Positions 55,596-64,000 of a stretch of DNA of 64,000 nt are shown in pieces. Origin of the DNA: Tieghemostelium lacteum. Lineage: Eukaryota > Evosea > Eumycetozoa > Dictyosteliales > Raperosteliaceae. Location of the stretch: assembly GCA_001606155.1 (NCBI GenBank), contig LODT01000034.1:97665-161664 (forward strand), in the 5' to 3' direction. Every line of letters starts with the position of its first letter. The first letter of the stretch is position 1. Made by a program: the position numbers and the translations under genes. The notes under the pieces are model-generated. The model ran no database searches, was not told the DNA's origin, and was given only the letters and a program-made list of their open reading frames with translations.

Positions 55596-57443
55596 TTAAT
55601 CAGATTTACCAATCATTTTATTAAAGTTCTTTTGGTTGATATTAAATGAGGATATGGATTGAAATAGATCATCATCATCAATATCAGGTGGTAAATGAGT
55701 TAAAAGAGTCATACAGACATCGAAATCTGCAGATTCCAATTCTTTACTATACAGTTTTAATATACCCAAAGCAGTTTGAAATATTACAATTTCACCATCC
55801 ATAAAGATATTGTCCCAGACATGTGAGGCTAAATCCAATGGTAAGGCTTTTGAGAATATAGTGAGTACCCAATCAATCATAAATACATCAGGTTGAATGC
55901 CCATGTCTTTTAGATGTCTGTGTACTTTTGGTAGGTGTTGTTGCATTAAACTGTCCATAGCTTTCATGTAGACTTCCATAGCTTGAAGATTCATGGTATA
56001 GAATGACATGTAACATGGGTTATTCAATAGATTAGAAAGACATACAAAACTAGTGAATTCATCTAGAATCAGTAGGAACAGTGCACCTAGATAAGACATA
56101 CCTTGCACATATCCTACGTCAGGTCTATAACATACATAAGCTTCCAATACATTCGCCAATGATTGATGAAGTGGTCCTTCTTGTTGAAATATACTCAACA
56201 TTGGAAAGGTTCTTGGTAGATCTAGATGAATGAGTGAAACTGATCCTTCACGACCCAATGAAGAGCTTTCAGATTTTTGTTTTGCACGTTCAGCTCTGGC
56301 ACCGAATATAGTGAATAGTTCTGGAGTTATATTAAGATCATTGCCAATGAGTAATGGCCAAACTTTTGATCTTACCAGTGATGGTATACCTTGAAATACT
56401 AGATCTCTCACTTTTTTTGAATCTTTTCTCTTGTCCCAATTTGGAATTATATCTTCATTCCAAACCTTTACAGACTCCTCCATTCTCTTTTCACGCTCTT
56501 TTCTCTGTTTTTCCTTTCTCTTTAGTTCTTTATCTTGGTTTTTTCTTTGAGCATTTGGAGTATTACCTCCGCTGCCACTATTGTTTTGTGACCCATTCAT
56601 AAGTGGTGATGTTGAGTAATAGTCATTACTCGACTGTAAACTAGATGCTGATGTTGAACTTGAATTTGATGTTGTAAGATAGCTCTCATCAACTGAAGAT
56701 ACTCTTAAATGTCCATGACTATGATTAGCATGGTGATTACTACTAATACTATTACTGCTATTATAAGAATTGTGTTGATTATGTTGATAACTATGTGACT
56801 TATTAAATATTATATCATCTTGTGAACTTTTTAATAATTGATTTGTACTTGTTGTTATAGTTGGTGTTGGTGTTGGGGTAGATGTTATAGTTAAATTCTC
56901 CAAAACAGGTAAAGATACAGGTGGCATATCTCTACAAACCATTTTAATAGCATCAATTTCATCAGTATTCATTGAAAGATTACTAATAAATGTTCTTAAA
57001 ATTGGAATTGGTAATATTCTACAATTTACAATAAACGACTGCATATGTAATTGTGTGTACAGTGATTTATGTTCAGCTAATGGTTTCCATCTAGAACATA
57101 CCCTTTTAAGTATAAACAATTCAGTATAATCGAAATAGGATAACACTCTTAATATAATTGATTCTTCTAATAACAATGTTAAATCTGTTCCAACTAATTC
57201 TGAAAATGAAAACAACTGTCTAGCTCTTATAGGTTGTTTAAAAATTACACCATTACTACTACTACTATTACTACTATTATTAATAATATTATTATTGTTA
57301 TTGTTATTACTATTGGTACTATTGGTACTATTACTACTGTTATTTAAACTATTACTTGTACTATTATTTTTACTACCAGTACTTTTGATTAGATTCTCTA
57401 TGATTTTAGGTGAATTTTGTAATCTATTTAAAAGTATTGACAT
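55596..57443 (-). CDS. F-box plus TBC (RabGAP) protein
   Basis: Single-exon gene of 615 residues. The N-terminus is Asn/Ser-rich low complexity. An F-box-like segment follows at about 88–135 (LLLEESIILRVLSYFDYTELFILKRVCSRWKPLAEH). After a long Ser/Asn/His linker and a charged helix, the TBC domain spans about 345–600: GIPSLVRSKVWPLLIG, the arginine-finger motif IHLDLPRTFP, the glutamine-finger motif YVQGMSYLG, and WVLTIFSKALPLDLASHVWD. Both catalytic fingers are intact, so it should accelerate GTP hydrolysis by a Rab. The TBC part is closest to the TBC1D12/14 type. An F-box in the same chain would link RabGAP activity to an SCF ubiquitin ligase, which is unusual. Confidence 0.88.
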   Translation of the reverse strand: MSILLNRLQNSPKIIENLIKSTGSKNNSTSNSLNNSSNSTNSTNSNNNNNNNIINNSSNSSSSNGVIFKQPIRARQLFSFSELVGTDLTLLLEESIILRVLSYFDYTELFILKRVCSRWKPLAEHKSLYTQLHMQSFIVNCRILPIPILRTFISNLSMNTDEIDAIKMVCRDMPPVSLPVLENLTITSTPTPTPTITTSTNQLLKSSQDDIIFNKSHSYQHNQHNSYNSSNSISSNHHANHSHGHLRVSSVDESYLTTSNSSSTSASSLQSSNDYYSTSPLMNGSQNNSGSGGNTPNAQRKNQDKELKRKEKQRKEREKRMEESVKVWNEDIIPNWDKRKDSKKVRDLVFQGIPSLVRSKVWPLLIGNDLNITPELFTIFGARAERAKQKSESSSLGREGSVSLIHLDLPRTFPMLSIFQQEGPLHQSLANVLEAYVCYRPDVGYVQGMSYLGALFLLILDEFTSFVCLSNLLNNPCYMSFYTMNLQAMEVYMKAMDSLMQQHLPKVHRHLKDMGIQPDVFMIDWVLTIFSKALPLDLASHVWDNIFMDGEIVIFQTALGILKLYSKELESADFDVCMTLLTHLPPDIDDDDLFQSISSFNINQKNFNKMIGKSD

Positions 57444-57781
57444 GTTTCTTTCGAGGTATGGGTGATAGAAATAAAATTCATACCCCTCTCTATATCAAAG
57501 ATAAAAATAAAACAATAAATAAAAAAAAATAAAAAAAAAATAAAAATTAAATATTAATTTTTTTTGTTTTGATATATTTAACAATCTAGATATATTTGAT
57601 TAGAATGTTTAAAAACTAAGGGATTATTATATGTTGCAAACAAGGAAAAGTTAGTTATAAAAATCAAAATTTTTTTTAGACCAAACTTTACAGTTTTAGT
57701 TTTTTTATTTTTTTTAAAAAATCTAGGTCTTTTCAAAATTGATTATATATTTATGTTTTAGTATAATTAGTATTAGTATAA
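57444..57781. other. Intergenic, divergent promoter of the TBC and pkbA genes
   Basis: 338 bp, very A/T-rich with long A and T runs. No motif or ORF is supported. Confidence 0.5.
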
Positions 57782-59203
57782 ATGGCAGATAAACAAGGGT
57801 TTCTTACTAAAGAAGGTTAGTTTAAAATTATAATTTTAAAAACTTATAAATATTGATTGCAATTGATTAACGTTATGGTATCATTATAATCATAAAAAAC
57901 TGATTTTGATGTGATTGTAGGTGGATCAATTAAAACATGGAGGAAAAGATGGTGTGTTTTAAAAAATGGATCAATATATTACTCAAAGAATCCAAGTAGT
58001 GGAGAATTAGGTATTATACATTTAAAAGAGGTTTCATCAGTCCAACAATCTAGTAGAAAGAAAAAGAATTGTTTTGAGGTAGCAACACCTGATAGAACCT
58101 ATTTCATGAAGGCACCATCACCTGAGGATATGAAATCATGGATTGACATTTTAAATCAGCAATTACAAAAAATGAAAGCACAACAATCAGTAAAATCAAC
58201 AGTTGGTGTCGAGGATTTTGATCTACTCAAAGTCATTGGTAAAGGAAGTTTCGGAAAAGTAATGCAAGTAGTAAAAAAGGATACAGGTAAAATATATGCA
58301 ATGAAAGTCCTCAACAAGAAGAATATCCTCGAGCGAAAGGAAATCGATCACACCAGAGCCGAGAGAAATATTCTAAAGAAACTAGTTCACCCTTTCCTCG
58401 TCAATTTGAATTATAGTTTCCAAACTGAGGATAAACTCTATTTCATCATGGACTATGTCAATGGGGGTGAGTTATTTTACCATCTACAAAAAGACGAGAA
58501 ATTTGATTACGATAGAGTAAAGTTTTACTGTGCTGAAATTGTCTGTGGTCTCGAGTATCTCCATGCATGTGGTGTTTTATATAGAGATTTGAAACCTGAG
58601 AATATCCTTCTTACTGAAGATGGTCACATTTGCATGACTGATTTTGGTATTTCAAAAGAGGGTTTGATTTCAGATAACGACAGAACAGCAACATTTTGTG
58701 GAACACCAGAATACTTGGCCCCAGAAATCCTCAAAGGTGAGGCATATGGTAAAGCAGTAGATTGGTGGAGTTTTGGAACACTTGTCTATGAAATGCTCAC
58801 TGGAATACCACCATTCTACAGTCAAGATGTACGTGTAATGTACAATAAAATCATGAATGACAAACTCCTCTTTACCACTCCACTTCCAACAGAAGCAAAA
58901 GACTTCATTTCAGCCCTACTAGAAAGAGATCCAGAAAAACGTCTAAAAGATCCAAAATTGATAAAATCACACCCATTCTTTAAAAGCATAGATTTTGAAA
59001 AGTGTGTCAGAAAGGAAATTACACCACCATTTATACCACCAGTCAGTGGTAAAACTGATACCTCACAAATTGATACTGGCTTCCTTATTGAAACTGCCAA
59101 ACTATCTTTAGATACCAGTAACCTTTCCACTAGTATGCAAAAGAATTTTGAAGATTTTACCTACATTAATGAATCTGAACACTTAAAAGAAGGTTTAATT
59201 TAA
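57782..59203 (+). CDS. pkbA: Akt/protein kinase B (PH domain AGC kinase)
   Basis: Two exons, 57782–57815 and 57921–59203 (intron 105 bp, phase 1), giving 438 residues. It acts downstream of PI3K in chemotaxis and survival. The PH domain at about 4–97 begins GFLTKEGGSIKTWRKRWCVL, with the basic PIP3-binding residues. The kinase domain spans about 108–365: IGKGSFGKV (ATP loop), AMKVLNK (Lys), YRDLKPEN (catalytic Asp), TDFGISKE, and the activation loop TATFCGTPEYLAPE, with the PDK1-site Thr. The C-terminal hydrophobic motif FEDFTYI holds the TORC2-site Thr. The length and layout match D. discoideum PkbA, the PH-bearing paralog, and exclude PkbR1, which lacks a PH domain. Confidence 0.95.
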
Positions 59204-59619
59204 AAACTGGTATAGTAGTATTATATAGATAGTAAATTTTAAATATTAATAATAGTAACAATAATCATGTAAAAATAACATTTTTCTTCTATTTCTCTTC
59301 CTACACACTCTTTCCATCATCTACATAGAATAATAATAATAATTAATCAAATCAATATCAATAGTAACAACATTGTACTTTTTTTTCCTCCTAAACTATA
59401 TCCAACTCTCAACACCTTTAAATTATTGCACACTAAATAAAAATATTTTGTTTATAATTTTCCAAACTGATTGATATTATTGTGTTATTTGAATTGGTGT
59501 CACAAATCATGATTTTATCGGGTAAATTTATATAAATTATTATAAATCAATATTTCATATAAAATATTATTTTCTTTAATTATATACCAGTATTTATTTT
59601 AAATTCAAAACAAGATAAT
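59204..59619. other. Intergenic between pkbA and rps15
   Basis: 416 bp between convergent genes, A/T-rich with a short TAA repeat near 59330. No RNA gene or ORF is supported. Confidence 0.5.
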
Positions 59620-60226
59620 TTACTTCAATGGAATGAATCTAGAACTGTGAGTAGCACCAATACCTGGACTGTATTATTATAAAAAAAATAAAATAGTTAA
59701 TTATCATTATATTATTTGAACTACTAAATGTGAGTAATTTATATACATACCGTCCGTGCATAACTGGTCTGTAAGATGAAGAAAATTCAGCAAGGTAGTG
59801 ACCAATCATTTCTGGTTTGAGTTCGACAGTGTTGAAAACTTTACCGTTGTAAATACCAACAACAGATCCAATCATTTCTGGAACAATTAAAATGTTACGG
59901 GCGTGGGTTTTAACGATCTTTGGTTTCTCACCGACTTGACCGGCAACGGCAGCTTTGGCGGCTCTACATTTCTTTAAGAAAGTAACGTGTTTAACTGGGG
60001 TTTCTCTCTTTAACTTACGTCTAGCACGACATCTGAAGATTTGAGCCAATTGGTCGGTATTTAAATCCAATAAGGTCTCTAATGGTTTACCATCATATGA
60101 GAATTTCTTGAAAACTCTTTTCTTTTGAACCTGTTATCCACCAAACATAATCATCCATTAATATTCTGTTTAACCTGTCTCTGTTCTATGTGATTAATCA
60201 CAGTGAGATAAACATACCTCTGCCAT
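59620..60226 (-). CDS. rps15: 40S ribosomal protein S15 (uS19)
   Basis: Three exons, 60218–60226 (MAE), 59751–60130 and 59620–59668, giving 145 residues, the same length as human RPS15. uS19 sits in the head of the small subunit near the decoding site. Exon 2 reads VQKKRVFKKFSYDG, then LIVPEMIGSVVGIYNGK, FNTVELKPEMIGHYLAEFSSSYRPVMHGR. Exon 3 gives PGIGATHSSRFIPLK and the stop. The frames add up exactly (9 + 380 + 49). The first exon is only nine bases and its donor is GTATGT. Codon use is biased towards C-ending codons, as in highly expressed genes. Confidence 0.96.
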
Positions 60227-60870
60227 TGTGTAGATAAAAAAAAGGACAGTGAAAATTGATAAAAACTTTGCTTTTGTCGAAACTTTTCAAATTTTATTTT
60301 TTTTGAATTAATTTTGATTTTTTCTTCTTGATCACCTACAACGTTATGTTTTACCCCTGTCTAATTTTATAAATAACTATATCTATTAAATTTCACAAAA
60401 ATTTTGTAATTGAATGGAGATCGTAGTTCAAATTTAAGAAATTTAATAAAATTACTTGCAATAATATTAAATTTAATAATATTATCGAGTTGTTATTATA
60501 CTTTTACATTAGAGGAATTGTACACTCGAGTTGTATTAATAAAAACTTATTGAATACTCCTAATACCAGAATTTAGTTACCCATATCAAGAATTTGCAAT
60601 GAAATGAATATTATAAAACAAATTTTTTTTGAAAACTTACAATGGATGGTTCAAATTATTATAAAAATAGATATTATCAACCACACTTGATGATATTTTT
60701 TTAATTTTTTTTTTAATATTATTTGTTTTTTGATTGTTAGATTTCAGTGAAACATTTAATTTTTTTTTTTTATTTAATATTTATATTTATATTTAATTCA
60801 ATTTTTTTCAATCTTCAATTATCTGTTTAATCTTTAATATCTTTTAGATAATTTTAATTAATTTACAGCA
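60227..60870. other. Intergenic, divergent promoter of rps15 and the formin gene
   Basis: 644 bp, A/T-rich. A TTTACAG directly before the formin ATG could be the acceptor of a 5' UTR intron. No ORF or RNA gene is supported. Confidence 0.5.
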
Positions 60871-63800
60871 ATGTCTGAACTTAATTTTAAATTAAGTTCA
60901 GATTCACTGACATTGAGTGGTGGCAGTAGCAGTCCATTTAGCAGTAGTACAGATGGAAAGATATTTGATTTGGAAAAGGATTTTGAAGAACTTTTAGATA
61001 AGTTAGTTATTGAAGATCCTGTAAAGAGAAAACAAATGCTAGCACTACCAGATGCCTCAAAGAAAGTGCTATTGGAACAACAACACACTTATAGAACTGT
61101 AAAATCAAAGTCTATAAGTCATGGCAGTGGAGCAGGTGCATCATCAACAGGTACATTACAAAACAGTAACTCATTCAATCTCTCACACAGTAATAGTGCG
61201 GGAAGTCAGACTTCTGAATTGGACTCATTTGACGATGTAAAATCAGTCATTTCATCACTACTCAATAGTAAAACTATAACTATTGATTTGGTTAAATCTC
61301 TTCGTGTTCATTTGAACACTGCTGATAGGGATTGGTTAAAGAGCTTTTTGGATTTTCAAGGTGTTAAACCACTTTTGGATATACTCAGTAAAGTATTCCT
61401 CCAGATTAGAAAGAAAAAGAAACGTAAGGATCTTAGTATTCTTCAATTTGAGTGTCTTAGATGTCTTGCATCCCTCATGCACATTAAAATTGGTATGGAG
61501 TACATTGCCTCCTATCCTCAAGCTGCAAGTCTTATTGTCTTAGGTCTAGAATCGCCTCTAGTAAAAGTCAAAACACTGGCACTTGAACTCCTAGCAGCCA
61601 TTGCAATCACAGATAAAGGTCATCCATCAGTCATCACTGCAATGATATTCTACAAAGAGATTAAAAAGGAAGATACTCGTTATTCATCTCTTGTTAAATC
61701 TCTAAAAACTGAAACTACTAAAGAATATCTAGTATGTATTCACATATCATTTATATATTCATTTATTTATTAAAGGAGTTACTAATAAGTTATTTAAATA
61801 GGCATCATGCATGTCATTTATAAATTGTATTATATCATCACCATCTGATTTACATGTTAGAATGGATATTAGAAAGGCATTTGTATCATTAAAGATTTCA
61901 AAATATATACATTTACTTAGATCCACTCATACAGAGTATAAACTACTTACTACTCAATTGGATGTATTCGAAGAGGAGACAGTAACAGATGATCAATTAA
62001 ACATCAAAGAACATGAAAATGATGTAAAAGTTAATGTTCTTGAGTTATTCAGTCAGATTTTTAATAGAGTTACTGGAACTGAATCTGAACCTGACTTAAC
62101 AGCATTAGTTGTACATTTCCAGAGAATGGCTTCTTCTCAATTAGGTAACAGAGTTTGGAAACTATACAATACTCTCTCTAGTCAATTGGAGAGTGAGTTA
62201 TCTTCTAATCCTGATTTTGATGTAGGTCAATGCAATCTACTCTTTGGTCCTCCTCCTTCAGAGAAAAAGAAATCACTATTTTCATTTGGTAATAAATCAA
62301 AATCACCAACATCATCACCATCTTTTGGTAGTACTAAAGTTGGTGGATATATGGATAATGAAAAATTGAGAAAAGATTCAGAAGAGAAACAAAAAACAAT
62401 TGATCATCTCCTCAAGCAACTAAATTCATTTACAGGTGGACAAGATATCAGTAAATGGCAATCAGAAAGAGAGGAAAAGAATAGAATAATTCAAGAATTG
62501 ATGAAAACCCAATCTGTCAAACAAGAGAGCCCCGATGTTGAACAACTCAAAAATGAAATTCAAGCTCTAAAATTGGAAATTGAAAGAATAAAACATAATC
62601 CTCCAAGTCCAACAATTTCACATTCAACTGGCGGTTCTAATACTACTTCAACATCTACAACTACAACATCTACTGCCAATGCAGAATCATCAAATACAGG
62701 TACAGAAGTACCATCAACCACCACTTCAGAACAACCTCAGGATACCGAGAAACCTAAAGAAGAGGATGGAACCGAAAATATCTCAGGTGGGCCACCTCCA
62801 CCTCCCCCACCTCCTCCCCCAGGCGGTGGACCTCCACCACCTCCACCTCCTCCAATGATGGGAGGAGGACCTCCACCACCTCCTCCACCTGGTATGAAAA
62901 AGCCATCAAGACCACCAAAACCAGTACTGAAACCAAGTGTAAAGATGAGAAATTTCAATTGGGTTACTATTCCAGTACCCAAAGTCGAAGGTACATTTTG
63001 GGATAAAGTTGATGAATCTATTATAGTCAATCAATTGGATAAGACAGAGTTAGAGTACCTATTTTCAGCCAAAGCAATGCCTGCCAAATCAGAGATTAAG
63101 GTTACCAATAAAAAGGTTGCCATCACACTAATTGATATGAAAAAGGCTAATAACTGTGCAATCATGTTACAACACTTTAAACTTGGTAATCAAGAACTCA
63201 AGAGAATTCAATCTCAAATGGATGAAACAATTCTAACTTTAGAGAATACTCAATATCTCTTACAATTTGTACCATCAAAAGAAGATATTGAGGCATTGAA
63301 AGAGTATACTGGTGATGTCAGTCTATTGGGTGCTGCTGAACAGTATATGCTACAGATTATGGATATTCCAAAACTTGAAATCAAATTGAAGGCACATATC
63401 TTTAAATTGAAATTCCCAAGTTTGTTAGATGAATTGATACCAGACATTAAAGCAGTTCGTTCAAGTTCCAATGAAGTTAAATCCAGTAGAAAACTCTCTG
63501 AGATTTTGAAATATGTTTTGGGTATTGGTAACTATATTAACGGTTCAACTAATAGAGGTGGTGCATTTGGTTTCAAATTGGAGACTCTTGCAAAGATGCG
63601 TGATGCCAAAGGTAATGATGGTAGAATGTCTATATTACATTTCCTCAGCAAAACCATTCAAGATAAGGCACCTGAATTGTTGACCTACCACTCTGAACTA
63701 TCACATTTGGAGCATGCCTCTGAAGTATCTATAAATAACATCAATTCAGACACTGCCGAAATCAAAAAGGGTCTGGACATGATTGATAAGGAATTTGTAC

Positions 63801-64000
63801 CATTACTTGAGGATCCAAAATACCAAACAGATCAGTTTGTTCGTAATATGGTTGAGTTTGGTAAAAAGGCAAAAGAAGACCAAACTAAACTACAAAAAGA
63901 ATTAGATGAAATGAATAAGCAATATGAATCTGCAACTACATTCTTTGGTGACAGTAAAGTAACACCACCTGACCAATTCTTTTCAGTTTTCAATCAGTTC
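60871..64000 (+). CDS. Diaphanous-type formin (GBD/FH3–FH1–FH2), 3' end beyond the window
   Basis: Two exons seen, 60871–61731 and 61802–64000 (intron 70 bp, phase 0); the frame is still open at the last base, so the gene is partial, with 1,020 codons visible. Formins nucleate and elongate unbranched actin filaments. An N-terminal GTPase-binding/FH3 armadillo-like region spans about 30–450 (DFEELLDKLVIED; FECLRCLASLMHIKIGMEYI). A Lys/Gln coiled coil follows. The FH1 segment (about 615–650) holds several runs of five or six prolines for profilin binding. FH2 starts near 665 (VKMRNFNWVTIPVPK) and includes KLSEILKYVLGIGNYING and the GAFGFKLETLAKM lasso contact. The closest named dictyostelid formin cannot be fixed from memory, and any DAD would lie outside. 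Confidence 0.93.

Noticed and set aside
62737-63030. Minus-strand glycine-rich frame in the formin gene
   Set aside because: It is the complement of the FH1 polyproline runs.
1-64000. tRNA genes
   Set aside because: No sequence with both A-box and B-box (GGTTCGAATCC-like) elements and a cloverleaf was found by eye. A tRNAscan run would be decisive.

Overview
The window is nuclear DNA from a dictyostelid social amoeba. It is very AT-rich, with A/T homopolymers between genes, short introns of about 50–120 bp bounded by GTA(A/T)GT...(T)AG, and asparagine- and serine-rich low-complexity protein segments. It also carries family markers of this group: ComC-like EGF/TIG membrane proteins, a class C receptor, PkbA-type Akt, and ribosomal protein genes split just after the ATG. 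The species was not determined. All exon structures below were worked out by reading frame, splice consensus and family alignment from memory.

Layout. 1–14.8 kb is dense housekeeping territory: mitochondrial Met-tRNA synthetase (3' part), mitochondrial NFU1, a YecM/VOC protein, RPS28, an EF-hand mitochondrial carrier, CDC20, an atypical Rac-like GTPase, kinetochore SPC25, GID4, RAD51C, and the ribonucleotide reductase large subunit. Several of these serve the cell cycle or DNA metabolism (CDC20, SPC25, RAD51C, RNR). 15.0–33.3 kb is a tandem array of four same-strand ComC-like type I membrane protein genes, each of about 1,350 residues. They fall into two pairs (A/B and C/D), and A and B share an 867-bp gap-free near-identical 3' tract that looks like recent gene conversion. 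33.9–37.8 kb holds a leucine-rich protein, a B-box protein with a broken Ser/Glu repeat tail, and a frameshifted NF-YB gene. 37.8–45.1 kb holds a divergent pair: a chimeric receptor (beta-helix ectodomain on a class C seven-helix core) and a GH38 lysosomal alpha-mannosidase. 45.3–49.3 kb is a gene graveyard: a decayed Lys/Arg/Gln-rich gene, a helicase-like relic, a transposase-like fragment, a small ORF and an orphan ORF, with a 106-bp direct repeat 2.4 kb apart. 49.6–64 kb returns to housekeeping and signalling genes: SF3B2, calreticulin, uridine phosphorylase, an HPP membrane protein, an F-box/TBC protein, Akt/PkbA, RPS15, and a Diaphanous-type formin cut by the window end.

No tRNA, rRNA, CRISPR array or intact transposon was seen. 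The items most worth a second look are the chimeric receptor, the ComC-like array with its conversion tract, and the decayed 45.3–49.3 kb block.
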